Below, in pieces: positions 10,196-20,654 of a stretch of 64,000 nucleotides of DNA; position 1 is the first letter of the stretch; each line of letters opens with the position of its first letter. The stretch spans positions 124,001-188,000 of the forward strand of contig QCGO01000002.1 in the NCBI GenBank assembly GCA_003279855.1, given 5' to 3'. Below the pieces are notes generated by a model. That model saw only the letters and a program-made list of their open reading frames with translations, was not told the origin of the DNA and did no database searches. The stretch comes from Prochlorococcus sp. AG-388-E21. Its GTDB lineage: Bacteria > Cyanobacteriota > Cyanobacteriia > PCC-6307 > Cyanobiaceae. Made by a program: the position numbers and the translations under genes.

Positions 10196-13096
10196 TTAAT
10201 TTAGAGCTTCTTTTAGATATTTAGCTGTATAACTTGTTGAATGCTTCGCAACATCTTCAGGTGTACCCTCTACTATAATCTCTCCACCTTTATCACCTCC
10301 ATCAGGCCCAAGATCAATTATCCAGTCTGAACATCTAATCACATCCAAATTATGCTCAATAACAACTACAGAATTACCTTTATCTACTAAACGTTGAATA
10401 ACATCCATTAATTTATGAACATCATAAAAACTTAACCCAGTTGTTGGCTCATCAATTAAATACAAAGTTTTTCCAGTAGCTCTTTTAGATAATTCAGTTG
10501 CTAATTTTACTCTTTGTGCTTCACCACCAGATAGTGTTGGAGCTGGCTGGCCCAACTTAACGTAACCAAGTCCTACATCAACTAATGTAGATAATCTATC
10601 AGCTGCTTGTGGGATAGCGGAAAAAGTTTCTGCCGCCTGCTCAACAGTCATTTCTAAAACATCAGAAATATTAAAGCCTTTGTATTTAACTTGAAGAGTT
10701 TCTCTATTAAAACGAGCTCCCTTACATACATCGCATTGAACGTAAACATCAGGTAAAAAATTCATTTCAATTACATTTACTCCTTGTCCTCGACAAGCTT
10801 CACATCTACCTCCTTTTACATTAAAGCTAAATTGCCCAGCTTGATAACCCCTGGCTTTAGCTTCAACAGTCGCAGTAAATAACTGTCGGATTGGATCAAA
10901 AGCTCCGGTATAAGTGGCAGGATTTGATCTAGGTGTTCTTCCGATAGGAGATTGATCAATAACAATGACCTTATCTATAGCTTTTATTCCTTTTAAATCC
11001 TTAACACCCTTAGGGAAAGGTACTTTTAAACCAAGAGAATGACATAGCGCAGGATGTAATAATTCATTAACTAATGTACTTTTTCCACTTCCACTTACGC
11101 CTGTAACCGAAACTAATCTCCCTAAAGGAAATTCAACAGATATATCTTTTAAATTATTTTTTACACAGTTATTTAAAATTAAACTTTTCTTGACTGAGGA
11201 TCTACGTTCTTTGGGTGTAGGAATCGATTTTCTTCCACTGAGATATGCTCCAGTTAATGACTTCTTTGAGTTTAAAACATCTTCAAATGTACCTTTTGCA
11301 ATAATTTCCCCTCCATAAACTCCTGCACCTGGTCCAATATCCACTAAGTAATCAGCTGATTTCATAGTATCTTCGTCATGTTCAACAACAACAAGAGTAT
11401 TTCCCAAATCTCTAAGACTTTTTAATGTTTCCAGCAATCTATCATTATCACGTTGGTGTAAACCAATACTAGGTTCATCCAATACATATAAAACACCAGT
11501 CAAACCGGCTCCAATTTGAGTTGCTAATCTTATACGTTGCGCTTCCCCTCCTGATAAAGTCATTGCTGGTCTATCTAAAGTTAAATAATCTAAACCGACA
11601 TTAATTAGAAATTTTAAACGCAATCGAATTTCTTTTAAAACAAGTTCACCTATTTGTTTTTGTTTCTCAGATAAAGAGATGTTTTCTTTTATATTTTTAC
11701 TTAACCCCATTATTTTCTCAATATGAAATAAAGTTTCTGAGACACTAATTGAGGTCAAGTCAGTAATATTGTAAGGTCCAAGCTTAACGGCAAGTGCTTC
11801 AGGTTTTAACCTTTTACCTGAACATGTTTTACAAGGAACTAGTTCTAGATATTTTTCAAGCTTTTGCTTAACTGATTCTCCGTTAGATTCGCTTAATTGC
11901 CTTTCTAAAATTGGCAAAATTCCCTCAAAAGGTCTTTCGAAACCACTAGAACCGTTAAAACGACTATCAGCTTGAATTACAATTGGCTTATCAGATCCAG
12001 AAAGTAAGACATTTTTTTGCAAGTCACTCAAATCTTTCCATGGGGTTTTTAATTCAAAACCATAAGCTTGGCCAACTGAATAAAGTAATGAAAAATAATA
12101 GGTATTATCTTTTTCACTCCAAGGAGCTATAGCAGCATAAACAGGTAAAGAAGTATCAGGTATTACTCTATCTGCAGTAAATTTTTTTAAATATCCAATA
12201 CCATGGCAATCAGGGCAAGCACCATAAGGACTATTAAAAGAAAACAGTCTTGGAGACAACTCTTCAACAATAGATCCATGAATTGGACATGCATAATTCT
12301 CTGAATATAACTTTTCTTTATCTAAATTCGGAGGTAGAGTTTCTCCTTTTTTTGGAACGACTTCTACGATAGAAAGTCCATCCCCTCTTTTAAGACAAGT
12401 TTGTAAAGAATCATTCAATCTTTCTTGGATTCCCTCTCTCGCAATCAATCGATCAACTACAACCTCAATATTATGTGTCTGATTTTTGTCTAATTCAATA
12501 CTATCTGAAAGCTCTCTCACCTCACCATTAATTCTTACTCGAGCAAAGCCTTCTGCAGCTAATCCACTAAGTAATTTTGCATGAGTTCCTTTTTTACCTC
12601 TTACAACAGGTGCAAGTAGTTGATATCTTGTTCCTTCAGGCAGCAAAACTATTTGATCAACCATTTCATCAATTGTTTGAGGAGCAATAGGTAAACCACA
12701 ATGGTGACAATGAGGTTCTCCTGCTCGCCCAAATAATAATCTTAAATAATCTTGTATCTCAGTTACAGTTCCAACAGTTGATCGTGGATTATGACTAGTT
12801 GATTTTTGATCTATGGATATAGCAGGGGATAATCCCTCAATATTGTCTACATCTGGTTTATCAACTTGACCTAAAAATTGTCTTGCGTAAGCAGAAAGAC
12901 TTTCTACATATCTTCTTTGACCTTCAGCAAAAATAGTGTCAAAAGCCAAAGAACTCTTACCACTTCCGCTTACACCTGTAAAAACAATAAATTTATTTCT
13001 TGGGAGAGTTAGATCTATATTTTTTAAATTATGTTGTCGAGCACCTCGAATCTTTATTGAACTATCTTCATTAATACTAATATTTTTATTAACCAT
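10196..13096 (-). CDS. uvrA: Excinuclease ABC subunit A
   Basis: DNA-damage recognition ATPase of nucleotide excision repair. It has two ABC modules: the first Walker A (FTGVSGSGKSSLAFDTIF) near residue 40 and the second (VTGVSGSGKSTLVNEL) near residue 650. Two ABC signatures, LSGGEAQRIRLA and LSGGEAQRVKLA, follow. Zinc-binding CxxC pairs are visible at CHHCGLP, CPDCHG, CEACRGQG and CDVCKG. Length 966 is full. recN lies 54 bp upstream on the same strand, placing two repair ATPases together. Confidence 0.98.
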   Translation of the reverse strand: MVNKNISINEDSSIKIRGARQHNLKNIDLTLPRNKFIVFTGVSGSGKSSLAFDTIFAEGQRRYVESLSAYARQFLGQVDKPDVDNIEGLSPAISIDQKSTSHNPRSTVGTVTEIQDYLRLLFGRAGEPHCHHCGLPIAPQTIDEMVDQIVLLPEGTRYQLLAPVVRGKKGTHAKLLSGLAAEGFARVRINGEVRELSDSIELDKNQTHNIEVVVDRLIAREGIQERLNDSLQTCLKRGDGLSIVEVVPKKGETLPPNLDKEKLYSENYACPIHGSIVEELSPRLFSFNSPYGACPDCHGIGYLKKFTADRVIPDTSLPVYAAIAPWSEKDNTYYFSLLYSVGQAYGFELKTPWKDLSDLQKNVLLSGSDKPIVIQADSRFNGSSGFERPFEGILPILERQLSESNGESVKQKLEKYLELVPCKTCSGKRLKPEALAVKLGPYNITDLTSISVSETLFHIEKIMGLSKNIKENISLSEKQKQIGELVLKEIRLRLKFLINVGLDYLTLDRPAMTLSGGEAQRIRLATQIGAGLTGVLYVLDEPSIGLHQRDNDRLLETLKSLRDLGNTLVVVEHDEDTMKSADYLVDIGPGAGVYGGEIIAKGTFEDVLNSKKSLTGAYLSGRKSIPTPKERRSSVKKSLILNNCVKNNLKDISVEFPLGRLVSVTGVSGSGKSTLVNELLHPALCHSLGLKVPFPKGVKDLKGIKAIDKVIVIDQSPIGRTPRSNPATYTGAFDPIRQLFTATVEAKARGYQAGQFSFNVKGGRCEACRGQGVNVIEMNFLPDVYVQCDVCKGARFNRETLQVKYKGFNISDVLEMTVEQAAETFSAIPQAADRLSTLVDVGLGYVKLGQPAPTLSGGEAQRVKLATELSKRATGKTLYLIDEPTTGLSFYDVHKLMDVIQRLVDKGNSVVVIEHNLDVIRCSDWIIDLGPDGGDKGGEIIVEGTPEDVAKHSTSYTAKYLKEALN

Positions 13097-13150
13097 GCTT
13101 AAATCTTAAAATGATTTAAAGAACACTCATTATAGTGCAAATTTGTTGAT

Positions 13151-14830
13151 TTATGCGGCTGCTCTGTCTATAAGTGTCGATGCATAATTATTTGCTTCAC
13201 TAAAACCACCACCTATTAGTTCAATTAACTCATTTTGCCTTTCTTTTTTTGTAGTTAATTTCGAGATAGAAGTAAAAGTCACACCATTAATAACATTTTT
13301 CTTTACTTTAAAATGTGTATTTCCAGTTGCTGCTAAAAAAGGCTGATGGGTAATACACAAAACCTGCCTCTCCTGAGCAGTCGATTTTATTAAATCCACT
13401 AAAGAATGTAATGATTTTCCACTTAAACCATTATCGATTTCATCTAAGAAAAAAGTGTTAGGTTTTTTAGAAATGCTAGATTTTATGGCTAATAAAAATC
13501 TTGACATTTCTCCACCAGAAATAACTTTTGATAGTGGAGCCAACTTTTGATCAGGATTTGCAGAAAAAAGGAAGTCTATATTTTCATTGCCTTCTGGAGA
13601 AGGCGCAACTTTTAAAAAATCAATTGAAAAATCTGCATTTTCTAAACCTAAATTTTGCAAAATGGAAATTACAGACTCTTGAAGCTGATTAGCAGTTTCT
13701 CTTCTTTGTAAAGACTGAATTTCAAAAAGAGTATTTAAATTAGCCTGCGCATTATTAATTTGAATATCCAATTCCTTAATCTCTTCCTCAAATAAATTTG
13801 TATCCATAAATGTTTTTAATTCGTCTTTCTTCAAAATCAATTTTGGAAGTTCTAAAGAAAAAGTTCGCTCTAAATTTTGCAAATAAAACAATCTTTTTTG
13901 AACTTCTTCCAAACTAACATCCTCATTCTCAAGTTCTTCCAAATATTCTGTTAAAGCAAAAATTAAATTTTCTATATCAGTTTGAATATTTATTAAATTT
14001 TCATTTAAAAACTTAATCTTGGAATCAAATTGGTAAACTTTACTTAATTGTTTAATTGATTGAGCAATTAAATGACTTACTGATGAAGCTTCATTTTTAT
14101 AACTGTTTAAATTATCAAGTGATAATTGTATAGAGTTTTTGATATCAAAATTATTCGATAGCCGCAATTCCTTTGATTGTAATTCAAAAATTTCATCACC
14201 GGAATTTAAATTAGCTTCCTCCAAAATTTTATACATCTCTTTAATTGCAAAATTATTTTCTTCTTTTTGTTTATATGATTGCATCATGTCTTCTCTTCTT
14301 TTTCTAAGATTCTGAAATTCTTGCCATATATTCTTGATTTGAAAATTTATCGTCTTTAATTTTTTAGAACCTAAATCATCAAGTATAGTTCTTCTATAGT
14401 CTTGATTATCGTATAAAACTCTATCAAATTGACCAGCAAAATCTACTAATAATAAACCTAACTCTTCCAAAAGCTTTTTACTAATAGAAAAGTTATTTAT
14501 CGTATATTTTGAAAGTATTTTATTATTTTTTATATAAGATTTTCTTTTTACGAAGATTTCCCCTGAAATTTCATGAAAACCATTTCTGGAGAACCAATTA
14601 GTGACTTGAGAAGAATTTGAAAATTTCGCCTCAATTAAACATTCTTCTTTTCCTGGACGAATTAAGTGATTTAAAGGTATATTAGATCCACCGAATAAAA
14701 CATTTAAGGAATCTAAAATCAGGGATTTTCCTGATCCTGAATCTCCAGTAAAAATATTCAAACCTTTTTCGAAATTAATTTCTATAATCTCTATTAAGGC
14801 AATATTTTTTAAAGTTAATTGTATTAACAT
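13151..14830 (-). CDS. recN: DNA repair protein RecN
   Basis: SMC-like ATPase involved in double-strand-break repair. Walker A is GDSGSGKSLILDSL near the N-terminus, the long middle section is coiled coil, and the C-terminal head has ISGGEMSRFLLA and the Walker B FFLDEIDNGLSG. I start it at ATG 14830 (MLIQLTLKN), because the ATPase fold begins there. An in-frame ATG at 14848 would add six residues. The length of 559 is typical. Confidence 0.95.
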   Translation of the reverse strand: MLIQLTLKNIALIEIIEINFEKGLNIFTGDSGSGKSLILDSLNVLFGGSNIPLNHLIRPGKEECLIEAKFSNSSQVTNWFSRNGFHEISGEIFVKRKSYIKNNKILSKYTINNFSISKKLLEELGLLLVDFAGQFDRVLYDNQDYRRTILDDLGSKKLKTINFQIKNIWQEFQNLRKRREDMMQSYKQKEENNFAIKEMYKILEEANLNSGDEIFELQSKELRLSNNFDIKNSIQLSLDNLNSYKNEASSVSHLIAQSIKQLSKVYQFDSKIKFLNENLINIQTDIENLIFALTEYLEELENEDVSLEEVQKRLFYLQNLERTFSLELPKLILKKDELKTFMDTNLFEEEIKELDIQINNAQANLNTLFEIQSLQRRETANQLQESVISILQNLGLENADFSIDFLKVAPSPEGNENIDFLFSANPDQKLAPLSKVISGGEMSRFLLAIKSSISKKPNTFFLDEIDNGLSGKSLHSLVDLIKSTAQERQVLCITHQPFLAATGNTHFKVKKNVINGVTFTSISKLTTKKERQNELIELIGGGFSEANNYASTLIDRAAA

Positions 14831-14899
14831 GATAATTCTTTCATACAAAAAAATTAACTTCTTTTTGAAGAAAATAAAAGGGTTTAAATAAATAAAGTT

Positions 14900-16756
14900 A
14901 TGAATGAAGATTATACAGATTTTATAGAAGCATCAGGATTACTAAAATATGATCCTGAAATAATTTCAAAAATTTATCAAAAAAATCCCAGTCGACTATT
15001 TAAAAGACTTTGGCAAACCTTAATCCCAATATTTGTATATATTATTTCAGTTGGATGGGATAAATTAACAGGACAATTAAAAAAAGAATCAAAAGCAAGA
15101 TTTAGAGCAAAACAATTAACCAATTTACTAGTAGAATTAGGCCCTGCATTCGTTAAAGCAGGTCAAGCTTTATCAACCAGACCAGACATTATTCCTGTTA
15201 TTCTTCTTGAAGAGCTATCTGAACTTCAAGATCAATTGCCGGGATTTGATGGAAATAAGGCGATGGAATTAATAGAAGAAGATTTAAGCAAAAAAATTGA
15301 TGAAATTTTTTTAACCATCGATACAGAACCTATTTCTGCAGCCTCTTTGGGACAAGTTCATAAAGCTGTTCTCATAAATAAAGAAACTGTAGCTGTAAAA
15401 GTTCAAAGACCAGGTTTAAGAGAACAAATCACTCTCGATCTATACATAGTAAGAAATATTGCTAATTGGTTAAAAAACAATATTGGACTTATAAGAAGTG
15501 ATCTTGTTGCGTTAATTGACGAATTGGGAAAAAGAGTCTTTGAAGAAATGGATTATTTAAATGAAGCTGAAAATGCTGAAAAATTTAGAAATCTACATCT
15601 CCATAACTCAAAAATTGCTGTACCAAAAATTTATAAAGAAACTACTTCACGAAGAGTGTTAACCATGGAATGGATAGATGGGACAAAGCTAACTAATCTT
15701 GAAGGCGTTAAAAATTTAGGTATTGATCCTGATGAAATGATAGAAATTGGAGTGCAATGTAGTTTAGAGCAATTATTAGAGCATGGTTTTTTTCATGCTG
15801 ACCCACATCCGGGCAATTTATTAGCTTTAGAAGATGGAAGATTATGTTATTTAGATTTCGGGATGATGAGTGAAGTAACTAGAAGCTCCAGATCTGGTTT
15901 AATTCAAGCAGTAGTTCATCTTGTAAATAAAAATTTTGATAAATTATCTCAAGATTTCGTTAAGTTAGGTTTTCTTTCGAAAGAAGTTAATCTTGAACCT
16001 ATTGTTCCAGCTTTTCAAGATGTATTTGTAAATGCAGTAGAACTTGGTGTGTCAAAAATGGATTTCAAAAGTGTAACTGACGACATGTCTGGAGTGATGT
16101 ATAAATTTCCCTTTCAGTTACCTCCATATTATGCTCTTATAATTAGATCTCTACTAACTTTAGAAGGAATTGCTTTAAGTGTAGATCCTGACTTTAAAAT
16201 ACTTGGTGCGGCTTATCCATATTTTGCAAAAAGATTAATGGAAGACCCTGATCCTCAATTAAGAGAAAGTTTAAAAGAAATGCTTTTTGATAACAAACAG
16301 TTTAAGTGGGATAGATTAGAAGATTTACTTTCTAATGCTGCAAAACAAACGAATCTAGATTTAGAAAAACTTCTTGATGAAGTTATAAATCTCCTATTTT
16401 CTCCAAAAGGTGGATTTCTAAGAGATGAAATTATTAATGGTTTGACCAGTCAAATAGACTTAATAGGCTTAAATTTGTTAAAAAGCTTCAATAATTACCT
16501 TCCGAAATCAATAAAATTAAATATTGCTAAAGATAACAATAATTTAAATGATTTAATATTATCTATTGAACCGTTCAAGAACTTTTTAGAGATCATACAA
16601 AAGATACCAGGCTTTTCTATTGATATCTTTTTAAAAAGAGTGCCAAGACTTGTAAATGAACCTTATACAAAAGAAATGAGTTTTAAAATAGCAAAAAAAG
16701 TGACAGAAAAGAGTGTAGTGAGACTTGTAAAAATTGCTGCTGGTGCAACAATATAA
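14900..16756 (+). CDS. ABC1/UbiB family atypical protein kinase
   Basis: Member of the ABC1 (UbiB/COQ8/ADCK) family, in cyanobacteria linked to prenyl-quinone metabolism or to thylakoid and plastoglobule-type functions. The family KxGQ motif appears as FVKAGQALSTRPDI. The ATP-binding block has AASLGQVHKAVL and VAVKVQRPG, and the catalytic loop is HADPHPGNLL with a metal motif LCYLDFGMM. At 618 residues it has the usual long helical C-terminal region. It abuts the next gene with no gap, suggesting an operon with 16757-17329 and thrC. Confidence 0.9.
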   Translation: MNEDYTDFIEASGLLKYDPEIISKIYQKNPSRLFKRLWQTLIPIFVYIISVGWDKLTGQLKKESKARFRAKQLTNLLVELGPAFVKAGQALSTRPDIIPVILLEELSELQDQLPGFDGNKAMELIEEDLSKKIDEIFLTIDTEPISAASLGQVHKAVLINKETVAVKVQRPGLREQITLDLYIVRNIANWLKNNIGLIRSDLVALIDELGKRVFEEMDYLNEAENAEKFRNLHLHNSKIAVPKIYKETTSRRVLTMEWIDGTKLTNLEGVKNLGIDPDEMIEIGVQCSLEQLLEHGFFHADPHPGNLLALEDGRLCYLDFGMMSEVTRSSRSGLIQAVVHLVNKNFDKLSQDFVKLGFLSKEVNLEPIVPAFQDVFVNAVELGVSKMDFKSVTDDMSGVMYKFPFQLPPYYALIIRSLLTLEGIALSVDPDFKILGAAYPYFAKRLMEDPDPQLRESLKEMLFDNKQFKWDRLEDLLSNAAKQTNLDLEKLLDEVINLLFSPKGGFLRDEIINGLTSQIDLIGLNLLKSFNNYLPKSIKLNIAKDNNNLNDLILSIEPFKNFLEIIQKIPGFSIDIFLKRVPRLVNEPYTKEMSFKIAKKVTEKSVVRLVKIAAGATI

Positions 16757-17329
16757 ATGAAATTTTCAAGAAGTTTAATTCCTAAAATTTTTTTAATATT
16801 ATTTACTAGTCAAATTTTTTTTAATGCTCCTAAAGCTCAATCTGCGGAAAAAATCAAAATTATATACAGTATTTTTTCAAGGACAGTAACTGTCGATTCT
16901 TTAAAAACTTTCGCTGAAAAAGGTAATTCAACAAAATCATTAAGAAGAATTTTAAATGCTACTGGTTCTTCAGATGAAAAGATTCAATCAATATTAAATA
17001 ACAATTTTGAGATACCTATAACTATTGCAAGTAAATTAATATATTCCGAAATAGGTAATGTCTTTTTAAATAGACTTTCATCTATACTTCACACCCCTAA
17101 TACAAATGATGAAAGAACAGGTATGTTAGCCTTAAGGTCTAGTGTTATAAAAGGTTTATATACTGGGAAAGGAAAAATAAGTCTTGTGAGTTTTTTTGAA
17201 AGTTATCCCACTAAAACTGTTATTTTAAACGTAAACGCTTTAAGTAAAGTTATGAATAAAGTACAATCAATATCAGAATTATTAGATTTCTTTACTAGCA
17301 AGCCCTTAGAAAAGATTAAAAACAATTAA
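16757..17329 (+). CDS. Exported DUF1400-like protein
   Basis: A 190-residue protein with an N-terminal signal peptide of about 29 residues ending KAQSAE. The mature part, with IIYSIFSRTVTVDSLKTFAE, a later GNVFLNRL and TGMLALRSSVIKGL, resembles the DUF1400 domain found at the N-terminus of cyanobacterial alpha/beta hydrolases. The hydrolase domain itself is absent, so any enzymatic role is doubtful. It starts one base after the ABC1 gene stop and is probably translationally coupled to it. Confidence 0.7.
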   Translation: MKFSRSLIPKIFLILFTSQIFFNAPKAQSAEKIKIIYSIFSRTVTVDSLKTFAEKGNSTKSLRRILNATGSSDEKIQSILNNNFEIPITIASKLIYSEIGNVFLNRLSSILHTPNTNDERTGMLALRSSVIKGLYTGKGKISLVSFFESYPTKTVILNVNALSKVMNKVQSISELLDFFTSKPLEKIKNN

Positions 17330-17335
17330 GTAACT

Positions 17336-18439
17336 ATGTCAATATTAACTAAAATTAAAAACAAATTTTCTTTTAATTATAGAAAAAAAAGATGGCCAGG
17401 ATTAATCAATGCATATAAACAATATCTACCAGTTTCCTCTAAGACTCCCATTATATCTTTAAATGAGGGGAATACTCCTCTTATTTTCAGCAAATCAATT
17501 AGTGATTTAATTGGGAACGATACTAAAGTTTATTTAAAATATGATGGTCTTAACCCTACTGGTTCTTTCAAAGACAGGGGAATGACGATGGCGATAAGTA
17601 AAGCAAAGGAAGAAAGACGTGAAGCAGTAATATGCGCTAGTACAGGAAATACTTCAGCAGCTGCAGCTGCTTATGCCTCAAGAGGTGGTTTAAAATCATA
17701 CGTATTAATTCCAGATGGATATGTAGCTCAAGGTAAACTTGCTCAAGCTTTAATGTATGGAGCAGAAATCATATCCATACAAGGAAATTTTGATAAAGCT
17801 TTAGAAATTGTTAGGAAATTATCTTCTGAATATCCGATAAATCTTGTGAATTCTGTTAATCCTTACCGAATACAAGGTCAAAAAACTGCAGCATTTGAAA
17901 TAATAGATGACTTAGGTGTTGCTCCTGATTGGCTTTGTATACCAATGGGAAATGCGGGTAACATAACAGCTTATTGGTTAGGTTTTAAAGAATATGCAAA
18001 AGTCAAGAAAAATTTAAAATTGCCATTAATGATGGGATTTCAATCTGAAGGATCTGCACCTTTAGTAAAAAATATTATAGTTCAAGAACCTGAAACAATT
18101 GCGACAGCTATTCGAATTGGAAATCCTGTAAATAGAGATAAAGCAAAAATCGTTAAAAAAGAAAGTAAAGGAGATTTTCAATCTGTAACTGACGCAGAGA
18201 TTATTGAAGCTTATAAAATGCTTGCAAAAGAAGGTATTTTTTGTGAACCAGCAAGCGCAGCTTCAGTTGCGGGACTTATTAAAAATAAAAACAGAATAAA
18301 AAAAGAATCAACAATAGTTTGTGTATTAACAGGAAATGGGTTAAAAGATCCTGACTGTGCAATTAAAAATAATGATGCTTTATTTCAGAAAAATATTGAA
18401 CCTTCGTTAAAAAACATAACAAAAATTTTAGGATATTAA
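17336..18439 (+). CDS. thrC: Threonine synthase
   Basis: PLP enzyme converting O-phosphohomoserine to threonine. The PLP lysine is K79 in NPTGSFKDRGM, the phosphate-binding loop is STGNTSAAAAAYA, and a second glycine-rich loop is MGNAGNITAYW. At 367 residues it is the short bacterial and plant-type enzyme. It follows the DUF1400-like gene by 6 bp and is the last gene before the putative replication origin. Confidence 0.93.
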   Translation: MSILTKIKNKFSFNYRKKRWPGLINAYKQYLPVSSKTPIISLNEGNTPLIFSKSISDLIGNDTKVYLKYDGLNPTGSFKDRGMTMAISKAKEERREAVICASTGNTSAAAAAYASRGGLKSYVLIPDGYVAQGKLAQALMYGAEIISIQGNFDKALEIVRKLSSEYPINLVNSVNPYRIQGQKTAAFEIIDDLGVAPDWLCIPMGNAGNITAYWLGFKEYAKVKKNLKLPLMMGFQSEGSAPLVKNIIVQEPETIATAIRIGNPVNRDKAKIVKKESKGDFQSVTDAEIIEAYKMLAKEGIFCEPASAASVAGLIKNKNRIKKESTIVCVLTGNGLKDPDCAIKNNDALFQKNIEPSLKNITKILGY

Positions 18440-18784
18440 TTAAGCCGAAAATAAAAGTGACTGTGGAAATAATTTAAAACCCATAAGAAACTGTTGAATA
18501 ACTATCGAAATAAAAACTGGAATGTTAATAAATTAAAAAAAGTATTATGTTGATTCAAATTAATTAACATCCAGAGTTTTTTTTCCACCACCTTATTTTT
18601 TTTAGTCATCAAGTACAACAATGGATTTAACCTGTTTTCCACAGTTTCCACAAATACTACTACAACTATATAAATTCTTAATTAGAAATTTTTATATTTA
18701 GAAGGATTGAAGATTTAAAGAAAAATATTTAATTGCAATAAATAAGAAAATGGCTCTAGTATGTGTATAAATTTACGAATTCAG
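18440..18784 (+). other. Candidate chromosomal replication origin (oriC)
   Basis: A 345-bp AT-rich gap between thrC and dnaN with no credible ORF. It holds DnaA-box-like 9-mers: TTTTCCACA at 18635-18643, directly followed by GTTTCCACA at 18644-18652, and the inverse of ATTTCCACA at 18462-18470. Weaker matches are TTTTCCACC at 18581-18589 and the inverse of TATTCAACA at 18492-18500. Cyanobacterial origins are known next to dnaN (for example in Synechococcus elongatus). dnaA is not adjacent, which is usual for this group. Function is inferred from motif clustering and position. Confidence 0.6.
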
Positions 18785-19942
18785 ATGGAGATTGTTTGTA
18801 ATCAAAATGAATTTAATAACGCTATTCAATTAGTTAGTAAAGCAGTTTCTTCAAGACCTACTCATCCAATCCTTGCAAATTTACTTCTTACAGCTGATCA
18901 AGGTACTAATAAAATCAGTTTAACTGGTTTTGATTTGAATCTAGGAATACAAACTTCATTTGATGCGTCTGTAAACAAAAGTGGAGCAATTACTATTCCA
19001 TCCAAACTTTTATCTGAAATAGTTAATAAATTACCAAGTGAAACTCCTGTTTCTCTTGATGTCGATGAGAGTTCTGATAATATTTTAATTAAAAGTGATA
19101 GGGGTTCTTTTAATATTAAAGGTATTCCATCAGATGATTACCCAAGCTTACCTTTCGTAGAAAGTGGTACATCCTTGAATATCGATCCAAGCTCTTTCTT
19201 AAAAGCTTTAAAATTAACTATATTCGCTAGTAGTAATGATGATTCAAAGCAATTACTCACAGGAGTAAATTTTACATTTAATTTGAAATATTTGGAGTCA
19301 GCTGCAACAGATGGGCATAGATTAGCTGTTGTCTTGGTCGATAATAAAGAAAACTTTGATGAAAAAGAAGATTTTGTTTCTAATGAAGAAAACTTATCAG
19401 TTACTATTCCAACAAGATCTTTAAGAGAAATTGAAAAGCTTGTTAGCCTTAGAAGCTCAGAAAATTCAATTAAACTTTTCTATGATAAAGGTCAAGTAGT
19501 TTTTATTTCTTCAAATCAAATAATTACTACTAGAACTCTTGAAGGTTCTTATCCGAATTATTCTCAATTAATACCTGATAATTTTACAAAGCTTTTTACA
19601 TTTAATACAAAAAAAATAATCGAATCACTTGAAAGAATAGCAGTTTTAGCAGATCAACAAAGTAGTGTTGTGAAGATTAAATTAAATGAAAAGGATATTG
19701 CATTGGTCAGTGCTGATGCTCAAGATATAGGAAATGCCAGTGAATTAGTTCCTGTATCTTTTGATTTTGATCAATTTGATATAGCTTTTAATGTAAGGTA
19801 TTTATTAGAAGGTTTAAAAGTTATATCAAGTGAAAATGTAATTTTTAAATGTAATCTTGCAACTACTCCAGCTGTTTTAGTTCCAGAAGATAATATTAAT
19901 TCGTTTACTTATTTAGTTATGCCTGTTCAAGTCCGTTCATAA
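18785..19942 (+). CDS. dnaN: DNA polymerase III beta subunit (sliding clamp)
   Basis: Homodimeric processivity clamp. The 385 residues show three clamp repeats; MEIVCNQNEFNNAIQLVSKA opens the first, TDGHRLAV marks the second and TRTLEGSYPNY follows. The C-terminus ends VMPVQVRS, the conserved clamp end. I choose ATG 18785 because the clamp fold begins MEIVC; an in-frame ATG at 18761 would add eight unconserved residues. It starts the rightward cluster that continues to purF. Confidence 0.97.
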   Translation: MEIVCNQNEFNNAIQLVSKAVSSRPTHPILANLLLTADQGTNKISLTGFDLNLGIQTSFDASVNKSGAITIPSKLLSEIVNKLPSETPVSLDVDESSDNILIKSDRGSFNIKGIPSDDYPSLPFVESGTSLNIDPSSFLKALKLTIFASSNDDSKQLLTGVNFTFNLKYLESAATDGHRLAVVLVDNKENFDEKEDFVSNEENLSVTIPTRSLREIEKLVSLRSSENSIKLFYDKGQVVFISSNQIITTRTLEGSYPNYSQLIPDNFTKLFTFNTKKIIESLERIAVLADQQSSVVKIKLNEKDIALVSADAQDIGNASELVPVSFDFDQFDIAFNVRYLLEGLKVISSENVIFKCNLATTPAVLVPEDNINSFTYLVMPVQVRS

Positions 19943-19943
19943 G

Positions 19944-20651
19944 TTGAAACTACCAAAAGAATTTTTATTAAGTGAATTATTAAAACATAACGTAAAAGGT
20001 AATGCTACTTTAAATTATGGTAATGGTGAAAATGTTTGGATGCATCCACCTGTTCACCGAATTTTAGGTTGGTATTCTCGGCCCTCAAATTTAGATTTAA
20101 AAAGAAATGTATGGAAATTAAATCAAATTAGTCAAATAGTAGATAATGATATTTTCGTAAGAGGTAATCCTGCAATTTCAGACCTTGCTACATTAAATAG
20201 ATTTCCTAACTTAATAGAAGCTAGTTTAGTTAATTCAGAAGGTTCAAAGATAGGAGTCATAGCAGATTTCTTATTCGAAATGAAAACAGGCAATATAAAG
20301 TTTTATTTAATTTCTCGTTCTAACCCAAGGATTCCAGGATCAAGTAGGTGGAAATTAAATATAGACAATATTGTTGACCAGCAACCTGGTTTGGTTTTTT
20401 GTTCTTGTGTTTCTTTAGATGATTTGCCTTTAATAAAATCAAGCATTAAATATGAATTTTTTAAAAAAGGAAAGAAAATAATCGATCGCTTTGACGATAT
20501 GAAAAATACTGCAGCAAATAGATTAGAAGATTGGCTTGAAGAAGATGAAGATATAAACCAAAAATCAGGATTTAATCAGAATAGTTTTTATAATGAAGAA
20601 GAACAACCAAGATCTTTCAGAAATAAAAGAGAAGATGACCCTTGGATTTGA
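19944..20651 (+). CDS. PRC-barrel-like protein, unknown role
   Basis: A 235-residue soluble protein starting with TTG one base after the dnaN stop. The middle contains short beta-rich stretches such as LIEASLVNSEGSKIGVIADF and IKFYLISRS, consistent with PRC-barrel domains. The C-terminal 70 residues are charged and probably disordered (NRLEDWLEEDEDIN, NKREDDPWI). Its place between dnaN and purL is, from memory, conserved in picocyanobacteria. The function is unknown. Confidence 0.7.
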   Translation: MKLPKEFLLSELLKHNVKGNATLNYGNGENVWMHPPVHRILGWYSRPSNLDLKRNVWKLNQISQIVDNDIFVRGNPAISDLATLNRFPNLIEASLVNSEGSKIGVIADFLFEMKTGNIKFYLISRSNPRIPGSSRWKLNIDNIVDQQPGLVFCSCVSLDDLPLIKSSIKYEFFKKGKKIIDRFDDMKNTAANRLEDWLEEDEDINQKSGFNQNSFYNEEEQPRSFRNKREDDPWI

Positions 20652-20654
20652 CTA

